Assembly: GCA_022559845.1 (NCBI GenBank)
Contig: CM040128.1
Span: 219,837,643 to 219,901,642, forward strand
DNA from: Amorphophallus konjac
Lineage: Eukaryota; Streptophyta; Magnoliopsida; Alismatales; Araceae
Reading direction: 5' to 3'
Length of the DNA: 64,000 bases
Position numbers and translations under genes: made by a program. Positions 21,604-32,171 of this stretch are shown piece after piece; position 1 is the stretch's first letter; every line of letters begins with the position of its first letter. Below the pieces are notes generated by a model. The model was given only the letters and a program-made list of their open reading frames with translations. It made no database searches and was not told where the DNA came from.

Positions 21604-23304
21604 CTACAGCCAATTGCCCACAACTTTGAGGCCCATCTTATCCCGATGGCGCTCAAATAGAGTCTGTGTCAAAGGCTTAGTGAGTGGATCTGCTATGTTA
21701 TCTTCTGACGGTACACGCTCTACCGCCACATCTCCACGATCAACAATCTCCCGAATAAGGTGGAAGCGCCTGAGAATATGCTTCGACCTTTGGTGAGATC
21801 TTGGTTCCTTTACTTGGGCGATGGCCCTATTATTATCATAAAATAATGGGATGGGAGCTGATATCTCGGGAACTACGCCAAGTTCCAAGATGAATTTCTT
21901 CATCCAGACTGCTTCCTTAACAGCTTCAGCTGCAGTAATATATTCTACCTCTGTCGTCGAATCTGCAGTCGTATCTTCCTTGGAGCTTCTCCAACTGACT
22001 GCCCCTCCATTCAACATGAATACAAACCCTGCCATGGATTTACAGTCATCTGGATCTGACTGGAAACTAGTATCTGTGTAAGCTCTAAGCTGCAGGTCCT
22101 CTCCTCCATAAAGTAGAAAAAGATGCTTAGCCCTTCGCAAGTACTTAAGGATGCCCTTTACTGCCTTCCAGTGCTCTTCGCCTGGATCTGCCTGATATCT
22201 ACTGACAATACTCAAAGCATTGGCAACATCAGGCCGTGTACATAGCATTGCATACATGATTGACCCTATCGCCGAAGTATAGGGTACCTTATTCATATGT
22301 GCCACCTCCTCAGAAGTTTTAGGACTCATCCCCTTGGATAGGTAAATTCCATGTCTCATGGGAATGAGACCTCTCTTGGAATTTTCCATCCTAAACATTT
22401 TGAGAATAGTGTCTATGTATATGGATTGGGATAATCCTAGCATCCTTTTAGATCTATCTCGATAGATCCTTATGCCCAGCACATAGGATGCTTCTCCCAA
22501 ATCCTTCAAGGAGAAGGTCTTGGATAACCAAGACTTAGTTGATGTCAACATCCCTACATCATTCCCAATGAGTAAGATGTCATCAACATAAAGGACCAAG
22601 AAGGTCACAGAGCTCCCACTGACCTTCTTGTAAACACAGGGTTCATCTTCATTCCGAATGAAGTTGAAAGATTTGGCAGCCTCATCAAATCTTAAGTTCC
22701 AGCTTCGAGATGCCTACTTTAATCCATAAATGGACCTTTGAAGTTTGCATACCATATTAGGATGTAGCTTGGAGGTGAATCCTTCAGACTGTACCATGTA
22801 CACCTCTTCTGACAGATTTCCATTAAGAAAAGCTGTCTTCACATCTATTTGCCAGATCTCATAATCCAAGTATACAGCAATGATGAGAAGGATTCTGATT
22901 GACTTAACCATGGCTACTGGTGAAAATGTCTTGTCATAGTTAATGCCTTACCTTTGACGATATCCTTTCGCCACTAGTCTAGCCTTGTATGTGTCAATAT
23001 GTCCATCTGCTCCGATTTTCCTTTTGAAAATCTATTTGCAGCCGATAGGGACTTTTCCTTCGGGTACATCAACTAAGTTCCTAACTTTGTTGGTGTACAT
23101 GTACTGGATCTCTGAATCCATTGCCTCTTGCCATTTATCGGAGTCCGCACTACGGATTGCAACCTGGTACGATTGAGGATCTTCATCCTCATCGATACAT
23201 ACCTTAGAGGACCCCTCTGAGACATGTCCAACATATCTCTCAGGTTCTCTTGGTAGTCTACCAGATCTCCGTAGTGTCAGTGTTTCACTCTGAATAGGAT
23301 CAAC
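21604..23304 (-). pseudogene. Copia E reverse transcriptase and RNase H
   Basis: Minus strand. The RT N-terminal part (YLDYEIWQIDVKTAFLNGNL) lies around 22870-22820; the catalytic YVDD box (FLVLYVDDILLIGND) is near 22600-22560. RNase H follows with AYTDTSFQSD, DSTTEVEYI and YDNNRAIA, ending at the stop at 21604. The last 334 codons (22608-21604) are open. Upstream in the same frame are stops at about 22714 (YGLK*ASRSWN, TAG), 22950 and 23034. The RT copies the element RNA and RNase H removes it. The N-terminal RT continues to about 23304, where a foreign LTR fragment separates it from integrase. Confidence 0.85.
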
Positions 23305-23975
23305 CGGAACAAAAATTTGATTGAAGACTCAATAATAAAATCTTCAAGATTGTCAAGGGCGATGCCACAAACATGCACGGGCTGCTAAAGGACTTAAGCG
23401 GCGGAGCTAAGATAGATAACAGACCAACCCGGGAAAATCCAGGTTCTGCCCAGCTGGCGGTCGACCGCCAGCATAGGGGCGGTCGACCGCCCCAGCCAGC
23501 ATCCGCCAGTCTGTAGTCTTTCAACTGGCGGTCGACCGCCAGCCAGTGGCGGTCGACTGAAATTCCCAGGGATCACCCGAATGCAAGTTTTACAATAGCG
23601 GTCGATCGCCAGGAGCTGCAGGTCGACCGCCAGCCCCGAGCCTTCAATGTTGACTTTGTTTCCAACTTCGAAAAGGGCCATTCAACATGGATTTCTTTAA
23701 TCCAAAAGTCACCTGATCCCCGCGACCTGACCGCGCAGGTCGATCCGCGTGCGAGGGCGCAACATTGAGCTTTCACTTGTCCATTCATTTGCATATCTGT
23801 CATGAACACAACAGCACATATGTCAGTCATATAAGAGTGAAAAATAACAATGACTAATAGTGTTTAGCCATTATCAAAACCAAGAATACCACAGAATGCA
23901 TATGACCATAGAATGAGGTCGAATGACCCAAGTGACCACAGAATGACTCAAATGACTTCAGGGACACAACATAAC
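23305..23975 (-). repeat. Fragment of another SIRE-like LTR inserted in copia E pol
   Basis: Integrase similarity stops near 23975 after SERRNKTLL and the RT-side linker resumes near 23304. Between them the minus strand reads ...GGTTTTGATAATGGCTAAAC, which looks like the start of a SIRE-type LTR, and holds five GGTCGACC- or GGTCGATC-type palindromes (23455-23640). Neither flank shows a clear TSD by eye, so it may be a recombined fragment. Confidence 0.5.
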
Positions 23976-24415
23976 AAGGTCTTGTTTCTCCTTTCGGATA
24001 CACCATTATGTTGTGGTGTATACGGTGGAGTCCACTGAGAAACTATTCCATTATCTTTAAGATAAGAAGTGAATTCATGGCTAAGGTATTCACCTCCTCG
24101 ATCCGATCGAAGAGCCTTAATACTCTTACCAGTCTGTTTCTCTACTTCATTCTTGTATTCCTTAAACTTCTCAAAGGCTTGTGATTTATGCCTCATTAAA
24201 TAGACATAGCCATATCTCGAGAAGTCATCAATAAAAGAAATGAAATAGAGGTGACCCCCTTTTACCTCCATGGACATGGGTCCACACACATCCGAGTGTA
24301 TGAGCTCGAGAAGGTCAACAACCCTCTCACCATGTCCACTAAAGGGAGCCTTGGTCATCTTCACCATGAGACACGACTCACAGGTGTCAAATAACTTGTA
24401 TTCGAATGTATTCAA
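23976..24415 (-). pseudogene. Copia E integrase core
   Basis: Residues include the copia integrase core: LLELIHSDVCGPM (first catalytic Asp), FISFIDDFSRYGYVY, RSDRGGEYLS (second catalytic Asp region and Glu vicinity), and PYTPQHNGVSERRNKTLL (catalytic Glu). Truncated right after this by the LTR fragment; the last eight codons to 23948 are foreign. Integrase joins element DNA to the genome. It is in a different frame from the protease/GAG-pre-integrase segment upstream. Confidence 0.85.
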
Positions 24416-24890
24416 ATACCCATTTGAGTGTAGGTGAGACTCTTTTCTCGCCTACATGACCAAGCCTGCAATGCCATAGATATGCAGAATTCACTTCATC
24501 AGCATTGGAAACTTGCATAACATTAGAACGTGTATCTAATATATAAAGACCATTGACTAATGAACCATTGGCTATAACAAAACCATTATTCATTATAGAG
24601 CACCCAGTGCTATTAAAAGCTAATGTATATCCAATGTTATGCAAACCAGAGATTGAAATAATGTTCTTAATAATATTAGGAACATAATAACAGTCATTCA
24701 ACTCCAGAATGACTCCTGAAGGTAAACTGAGGCGTGCAGTCCCGATAGCTTTGGCAGCAACTAAATCTCCATTGCCCATCCTCAGTTCAATCTCCTTTTT
24801 GCCTAGCCGCCTTCTATTTGCCAGCACCTGCACAGAATTGCAGATATGAGATGCACATCCAGTATCTAATACCCATGATGTGGATTACAT
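24387..24890 (-). pseudogene. Copia E protease and GAG-pre-integrase region
   Basis: Near 24885-24855 the minus strand reads WVLDTGCASHIC, the aspartic protease active site (DTG). It continues with LRMGNGDLVAAKAIGTARLSLPSG and YYVPNIIKNIIS, typical of copia protease, and ends with LWHCRLGHVGEKR, the zinc-binding HxLGH-type pre-integrase motif. The frame then breaks relative to the integrase core at about 24390-24415. Confidence 0.82.
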
Positions 24891-25184
24891 ATATGACAAA
24901 TTATGGTCTATGACAAAAATACCTTCATTTAGAATTGCCTTGCAATTCCTTTTCCAATGCCTTGTTTCCCTGCATCGAAAACACTTGTCCTCTTTTTCAT
25001 TTTTCTTGCCCTTCCCTTTGTCAACTTTGGCGAGTTGCTTACCCATGGCCTTCTTCTTTCCCTTCCCTTTGTCACCTTTGGTGGATATCTGGGTGGTCTT
25101 CCTTTTCTTGTTGGCCCGACCAACAACCATTACAGAAGAAGATGGTTTATCTTTCTGCATGGTTCCTTCAGCACTCTTTAACAT
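24885..25184 (-). pseudogene. Copia E gag C-terminus with one zinc knuckle
   Basis: Lys/Gly-rich, then CFRCRETRHWKRNC: the CX2CX4HX4C spacing is kept, with Arg-Glu-Thr-Arg in place of the usual GxxGH, so the knuckle is decayed. Same frame as the protease segment, but separated from it by a stop. Confidence 0.75.
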
Positions 25185-25779
25185 GTGAGCAGCTCCGGGA
25201 GAGTTGCATCAATTCTATTCATGTTAAAGTTTATGATGAAGGAAGAAAAGGAATCGGGCAATGACTGGAGTATAAGATCAATACACAATTCAAGATCCAA
25301 CTTGAACCCCAATGCATTGAGTCTCTCAATCCACTCCATCATTTTCAGTACATGAGCCTGTACTGAAGTACCCTTTGACATACGTGTCCTGAAAAGCTTC
25401 TTGGAGATGTCATACCTCTCAATCCTACCCTGCTCTCGAAGAGCTGGCGTAGATTAAGAAGTATGCTTCTACAATCAGTCTTTTCGAATTACCTCTGCAG
25501 CTCGGGAGCCATAGAGGCTAACATGTAACATTGGGCAAGGGAAGAGTCTTCATACCATTTGGCATAAGTTATTAACTCGCCCTCGTCGGCATCGGGAGCT
25601 GGCTCAGAATGAACCGTGTCCAACACGTAGGCTATTTTTTCGGCGGTGAGGACTATGCGTAGATTACGCAGCCAATCCGAGTAATTCGGTCCAGTCATTC
25701 TGTTGGCATCCAAGATGCCGCAGAGGGGGTTGGATGACGACATTGTAATCTGGATAAGAAATAAAAGACAAGTTAGCAT
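25178..25779 (-). pseudogene. Copia E gag N-terminal region, frameshifted
   Basis: Two frames: 25779-25489 (NPLCGILDANRMTGPNYSDWLRNLRIVLTAEKIAYVLD) and 25381-25178 (GTSVQAHVLKMMEWIERLNALG...LILQSLPDSFSSFIINFNMN). Together they match the copia gag layout known as UBN2/DUF4219-type. The break lies between 25381 and 25489. Likely start ATG is near 25746 (MSSSNPL). Confidence 0.78.
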
Positions 25780-27803
25780 GTGTTCAAATTCTAACTTAGA
25801 TGTGGTTTTCTATCTTAGTTAGTCCCACTATTTTTCGATCGAACTATATAACCCTCAGTATATAGAACGGGAGATCATCGAGATCAACCTAGTGGGTCGG
25901 AATCCCAACGAGACTGAGGTACGACCTTGTGGAAAGCACAACAAGCCATACACCATCTCAAGGGCAGTCAACAGGCACTTGCATCTAATGCAATATCCGA
26001 TATTCGGCCCCCGAGAAATCATCCCCTTGTGGAAAGCACAACAAAGAATATTCTCGGTTAGATCTAACCATCATTGCTACATAGCAATGAGTTCATGACC
26101 CGACCCTTGTAGAAAGTACAACAAGGCCGAGTTCAATTCCTCACCCTATTGAGGTCGAGCCTTGGAGTTATATCCCGCCCCCAAACTCATGGACCTTGTG
26201 GAAAGTACAACAAATCCATGAAATGAAGACGTTCATTCACTCCATAATGATGGAGGGCCATGACGACTCCTAGAGCCACGCTTACTAGATCTAAAATTTA
26301 ATCGTGAGGGAATTTTTTGATTTTATCTTGATCTCACCCAAGGTGGTAATATAAATATATCCAATATATTTACCGTACCTAGTAGTTTGTACAAAGTAAA
26401 TGCATCCAATGCAAAATTAAATCGCAAGTGATCATGGACTTTAATCCTAATGTAACTAAGACATCCGGCCCGCTTCCGAAGTAGCTGGATCGTCCTCGTC
26501 GGGTGTGCTCCGCGCTTCCAAACTCCGACGCCGCATTAATTATAACTTTTACACGGCACGCAGGCCGGGAAAAATATAAATTACATGTCAAAAAAATTCC
26601 AGCAGCCCTTAGGGCGAGTACAACTTTAAAGGGAGATAGAAGTACATTGGAATTTTAACAGAGAGAGAAAGGAGGTTCGCAGACCCCAATTAATTACATT
26701 AACCAAGTCCAAGATCACTTGCCAAACCATTCAATCAAAATCAATCAAGTGTTATTTTCTGAAAATAATTCTTACTTTTGGATTTAAAAATGGGACGTGC
26801 AAACAAAAATAGGCTAGCTTTGTTTAATTTTAAAAATCGAAGCAGGATTAACTAAAATTAAACATATAAGCAAGCCAACGCAAGGTAAATAATGCAAAGT
26901 ACGTAAAGAACCATTATTTATAACAGAGGCATACATATTTGAATCTAATTCAAATAAGTTAGATAATTAAGATAATTATTTAAATTTAAATTTAAATTTA
27001 ATTATCCAATAATCAAATTTATATTGAAAATTTAAACATAACAATCATTTAAATTTAAATTCAAACTAATTATCTAATAATTTTGTTTGAAAGTAAATTT
27101 AAATAATGTAATTATACTCAACTATCAATATTCAAAAATTTAAAATTTGAATTTAACAATTATCTAATAATTAAAATTTTAAATATTTGAATTTTATACA
27201 TTTAACTTCAATGAAATTCAAATTCTAAATTTACTAATTATCTAATAATTAAAAATTCGAAAATTAAATTTTATTGAAGTAACTTCAATTATTACAATTT
27301 ATCTCAAGGTAAATAGTAATTATCTCAACTTAGTAAATTCAAAAAGGGTTAAATAAAATTTAACATTTGATATTCACTATTGAGATAACACAATTCATAT
27401 TTGAGATAAAAAACCAGATTAATTTACTGTGTATTTATATATATATATCAAATATATATATACATATTTAACACAATAAATTAACTAATAGCAAAAAAAA
27501 TTTTAAAATTAAAAAAAATAAGTCGGTTGGGTGCGGCCGCCCCACGCGGGAAGCATGGGCGGTCGCGCCCACGCCCGCGCCCGCCGCGTGCGGGCGCAGC
27601 CCGCGCACGCGGGCAGGCATAGTGCGCCCAAAACGGGTCAAAATTTTTTTTAAAAAAAAAATTTTTTTTGCTGCCCTGATGCCCAGCATCCAGGAAGAAC
27701 AGAGATGTCCAGCATCCTTTTCTTCAAATAATAATTGAAGATTTTAATTCCCCTACAAACATGGTTCAGTACGGCGATAAAACACCGACCATAGTGCGAA
27801 CCT
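25780..27803 (-). other. Copia E 5' leader: four copies of a 20-bp motif, AT-rich stretch, GC-rich islet
   Basis: About 2 kb without a gene between the primer-binding site and gag. CTTGTGGAAAGCACAACAAG or a close variant occurs at 25926, 26026, 26106 and 26195. From 26850 to 27490 it is extremely AT-rich with ATTTAAATTT and TAATTATCTAATAATT phrases. From 27530 to 27620 it is very GC-rich with a perfect GCCCGCG-CA-CGCGGGC hairpin (27599-27614), bordered by A and T runs. Confidence 0.6.
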
Positions 27804-27817
27804 GGTTCTGATACCAC
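27804..27817 (-). promoter_or_regulatory. Primer-binding site of copia E
   Basis: Minus strand GTGGTATCAGAACC directly after the LTR end; the tRNA-Met type. Confidence 0.82.
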
Positions 27818-28070
27818 TGTAAGGTTCCGAACAGCACCATCGGGCAGCGTAGCGGATAACAAAAATTTCATTTGCCCGAACCCGGCTACATGGAATCCCA
27901 GATCCATGCTCTGATCGACGTTTTAATCGCCCCAACCCCTAACTACGGGTTGCGTATTTATACCTTGCGCAGAACGACGTTGTCCGTAAAGCCCGATGCA
28001 GAATACCGAGCCGTACATATGCACGGCCTCTAGAGTTGATCCACACGGATCCTTGTGTAGCGACGGTACC

Positions 28071-30705
28071 TGTAATATCCCGGACCTTTCGGATCCTTCT
28101 TCATGGGTCCCGGATCTGGTTTCTCGGAGTGCCCGACTCCGTTGTGTCCGAAATTTTGTTTCGGACATCTTCCGTGTTCGGATAGGCGCGATCCGGAGTT
28201 GTTTCGGAGGCCCGGGAGCGTTCCGCGGCTTTTCCACATGTGTTTTCCGATTCCCGGTGTGTGTTTCGGTAATTCCTTCGGATCCTCGTTGCGGGTGAAC
28301 CGGGTCGTTCACCTAGGCGAGAGTGGTACCGTTGCGATCGGTGCGTTCCGAGGATCGCGGAAATGTAATTTTCTATTTTTTTGTATTTTTCAAAAATTCC
28401 AGATTTTCTATTAATACCCCCATTTTTTTCTTTTTCTTCTTCTTCTTCTTCTTCCTTTCTTCTCCTTCCTCCCTCACGACCGTGGCCGCCCCCCCCCCCC
28501 TCTCTCTCTCTCTCTCCTGTTTGAGCGCGGCGACCTCCGTTCCTGCTACAGACGACGGTGGTGTGACGGCGCGAGGACGTGGGTGACGATGAGGCGATCG
28601 TGCGGACGTGCGACAAGCGTGGGAAGCGTGGGAAGGCGAGGTTCTAACGACGTTCTTCGTGGGTTTGAGCTTGGATCGGCGTGCCTCGTCGCGGACTGGA
28701 GGTAGGGTGACGTTCCTTGGCCTCCTGTCTTCCTTCCCCGCGAGTTTTAGCTCGAGACGAGGTCGAGAGGGGTCAATTTCGCGCCGGGAAGGGCCGTTCA
28801 TGCCGCGGGGAGAGTTCGTCCGATCCGCCGTTTTGAGCCCCGATTCCGTGGTTCACGGGCGTAGGAGCATGCTAGGGGGCTTGGGGGTCCTTCTCTCACC
28901 ATTTCCCCCTTCGTGGGGCTTGTTTGGGGTTGGAATGGGTGATTCCGACGAGGTTCGCCATTTTCGCGCCGGCGAGCGATGTGCGGTCGAACCAGTGGCC
29001 GCACAACTCTTGTACGGCGCTGTTCTAGCCGTTCATCAGCTCGGCACACTGTGGCTGGGCTCGGCGTGCAGTGGGCTTGTACGGCCTGTCGTGGGACCGC
29101 ATATCCTAAGGTGCAGCCCCACAACGACCGCACAACCCTGGGGTTTTCAACTGTTGAGTTTTACCGTTGTACAGTGCACCGGGGTGTGCGGCCAGGAGCT
29201 AGCCGCATAACCCCTCGTGTGGCCAGAGGCTGGCCGTACGTTGTCTGGTGCCGTTGCCTGGGTGTGCGGCCAGATCTAAACCGCACAACCCTTGAACAGT
29301 TAAACCATAGCCGCTCATCCTTAGTGCGGCTACGGCCTAACCGTTCAGTTTTATTATCGTTGGGAGACGAACGGCCATGGGCTGACCGTTCTTCACCCTC
29401 GTGTGGCCAGAAGCTGGTTGCACATCTGCTGAACGGGCCCTTGTTGGCCGTTCTTCAGTCTGTTTGGGCCTGGGTAGAATGGTCCTGTCCTGGCCGTTTA
29501 ACCCTTGGTGCGGCCCTTGTGCGACCGCACATCCCTGAGCGGCCCAGTGTGGACCGTTCTAGGGGACAGATCGTGTCGGCGGGTCTCCCGCCGTACCGAG
29601 AGGTACCGGGAGATGTCGTTGTCTGCTTCTGTTACCATGCGATGGTATTGGTGCGAGGGGTGTCCCTTGTACCGTCCGATTGTGACGCTGCTTTACGCTG
29701 ACTTGAGAGTCTACTCCGTAGTGACCCTCCACTAGTCGTAGCCTGCTTACACGTGTGTGGTCCCACCATGGAGTGGTGGAGAGGATACCCTTAGAGACGG
29801 TTTGTGGACCGGTTTCCGTCGGGCCCCACGTCTTGCAGCCAGAGTCCGGCTGAGGGGAAAATCGGTCAGAGGGTCAGACCAGGGACGCGCGGTCTGTGTG
29901 TGCACACGTGGTTGGGGACGGTTGGACCCAGCGTGACCCCAGCTAGTCACTCGTTTGTAGTTCTTGTGTGGTGTCCGTGCCTTTGGTAGGAGCTACCATG
30001 TCAGGCAGTTCACCTGCGGTGCGGTGTAAGACGTCAGGGGATACTACCGGCTGTGCTTCTAGTGGGTGGTACTCCTGTCGAGTCGGGAGTGTCTGACTAT
30101 CAGTCTTTGCGACTTCGGCCTTCGGGTTTTGTCGCGTTGACCGTGGTGTTCCGATCGTTTCACCATGGCACGTGTGTTGGCTTTCGTGCCATGAGAGCGG
30201 TGTTTTTTAGATTGTAGGGCTTCCCTTTTCGAGGTACTCGGTTACTGCTAGCGTAGCGGTTTCTCTATTTGTGAGGTAGGGTTCGAGTGATCCCTACTGA
30301 GTCTTGTTCCGAGACTCATTCCCTGCGTGTTTTCACTGTGTTTCAGGTGAGTCGCGGCCTTAGGGGAGCGCATCTGAGGCTCAGCGTGGTTCAGGTGCCC
30401 AGCGTTAGTGCCAGAGGTCAGAGCCGGGGTATGCCCCGTGTAGCTGTACTTTTCTTTCTTGTCTTTGTACTAGTTGTGGACTACTGCTGTTGTTATTTTA
30501 TTGTTATCTTGTGGACCATGTATCATGTAAACTGTTAATTTATTTCCTGCTTAATAATATAACTGTTCATTTCTGTAATTATTTGTGATACTTGTGTAGT
30601 CTCCACACCATTCATTTAACCCTTCCGAGCCTTTGGGCTCGTGGGTGGCGGTACGAGTTTCGGGTTATCGGGCCTTCCCGGTAACCGGATTCTCGGGTCG
30701 TTACA
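28071..30705 (+). repeat. Gypsy A 5' LTR
   Basis: TGTAATATCCCGG...GGTCGTTACA. Holds a (CTT)n/(CT)n tract at 28430-28515 and an array of 23-bp inverted repeats at 28981-29559. ORFs inside it (for example 28608-29210) recur in the other LTR and look incidental. Confidence 0.87.
28981..29559. repeat. Array of 23-bp CGG-N11-CCG inverted repeats (gypsy A LTR)
   Basis: GTGCGG...CCGCA(C/T) at 28981-29004 (24 bp), 29186-29208, 29264-29286 and 29508-29530; GAACGG...CCGTTC at 29369-29391 and 29431-29453; GAGCGG...CCGTTC at 29537-29559. Decayed units lie between. The same array is at 36518-37096 in the other LTR. Confidence 0.85.
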
Positions 30706-30708
30706 GAG

Positions 30709-30720
30709 TGGTATCAGAGC
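30709..30720 (+). promoter_or_regulatory. Primer-binding site of gypsy A
   Basis: TGGTATCAGAGC, four bases after the LTR end. Confidence 0.85.
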
Positions 30721-30844
30721 AGCGATTGTGGGATTATACGAGAATCATAAGTAATTGTGGTGGTCCACTAGTCCACAGCGATGATGTGCGGTTGACACTG
30801 GCATCGAGCATCGTGCGTTTTTCTTGACTACTTCAGGAGCGAGT

Positions 30845-32171
30845 ATGGCGCCGAGGCGGAGCACTCGCTCTCAGCAGGGGCAGTCGACTGGAGGTCAGGA
30901 GATCCAGCAGGGGGTTCAACGAGATCAGGAGGAGCTTAGTAGAGCGCCACCGGGGGCCACCGAGGCAGTGGATACTACGAGACATCCGGGGGCCGAGGAT
31001 TTCTTTCGTGGCATGTACCAGCTTATGTCGCAGCAGTTCGGCAGAGAGGCTGGTGAGGGCTCGTCGACCAGGGGTGGGCCAAGCCGAGCAGTGAGGGATT
31101 TCATGCAGTTTCATCCACCTTACTTCGGCGGTCAGCCAGACCCTGATACAGCTCGGAGTTGGCTCGACGAGATGGAGCGGGTGTTCAGTTCCGCGCGGAG
31201 TACTGCGGAGGACAGAGTGATGTTGACCTCTAACCAGTTGCAGGGTATGGCTCGGGAGTGGTGGTCTTCTGAGTGGAAGACGTCTTTCCAGCTTCGTCCA
31301 CTTGAGCAGATTACGTGGGGCAACTTTGTCAGTAATTTTGAGCGTACCTACTGTCCAGAGTTTATTGCTACGCAGCGGATGCGTGAGATTCTGGAGCTGG
31401 ATCAGGGCGATATGTCCGTGTTGCAGTACAGGGCCCGATTTGTTGAGCTGGGTCGGTATGCACCCCATATCATGGAGCATGAGTGGGTGAAGACCGCACA
31501 GTTCGTGCAGGGCTTGAGATAGGAGCTGAGGCACCATTTGATCGTGAATGCGGCCACTGATCTGGAGATAGCGTCTCGTGTCGCGGCTTCTTTGGAGATG
31601 GATATGCAGAGGACTCGAGGACTGATCAGCCAGGGGCAGTCCTTGTTGGGTCGTAGCCAGCAGTCGGCTGCCTAGCAGCAGGGTTCCTTTCAGCGTGTGT
31701 CGGGTGATTCAGGAGCGCCGGCACTGGCAGCGTCGGCGACAGGTCCAGCGTCTTTTGGCTCGAAGGTCAAGAAGTTATTCAAGAAGGGGTTCGGTAAGAA
31801 GAAGTCCAAGGGTCAGGGGCAGGCATCATCGGGCAGTGTACAGCAGCCGGTCCCGTTTCAGCGTCAGGGATCAGTGGGTGGATCGCGAGGACCGTGTCCA
31901 CGGTGTAGCGAGTACCACCCAGGCAGGCAGTGCACAGCGCCGATAGTTTGTTTCCGGTGTGACCAGCCAGGGCATATGGCGCGTGACTGTCCTCAAAGAG
32001 AGCAGTAACAGCCGTTTTCTCAGCAGTAGCAGGTTCCCCCACAGCAGAGGCAGCAGCAGCAGCAGCAGGGACAGTACCCGCCGCTACCCAGGTCAGCTAG
32101 CGTGGGAGGCAGGCAGAGAGCTCGAGGCCAGATCACGCACATGACCAGGGCAGAGGCAGTGGTCGCAGCTT
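30845..32171 (+). pseudogene. Gypsy A gag with CCHC knuckle, four premature stops
   Basis: Starts at ATG 30845 (MAPRRSTRSQQGQ). Retrotransposon gag domain at residues about 80-230 (FHPPYFGGQPDPDTARSWLDEMERVF; YCPEFIATQRMREILEL). One zinc knuckle CFRCDQPGHMARDC lies at about 31949-31990. A single frame is broken by TAG at 31520, TAG at 31673, TAA at 32006 and TAG at 32027, each at a place where Gln (CAG or CAA) would fit the Gln-rich context. A frameshift near 32160-32172 separates it from the protease frame. Confidence 0.85.

Noticed and set aside
29186..29559. Gal4-like transcription factor sites
   Set aside because: CGG-N11-CCG spacing matches, but the zinc-cluster factor family is fungal; coincidence is more likely.
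28608..29701. ORFs of 200-240 codons in the gypsy A LTR
   Set aside because: They lie inside an LTR, recur in the other LTR, follow the inverted-repeat array and show no protein-like pattern.
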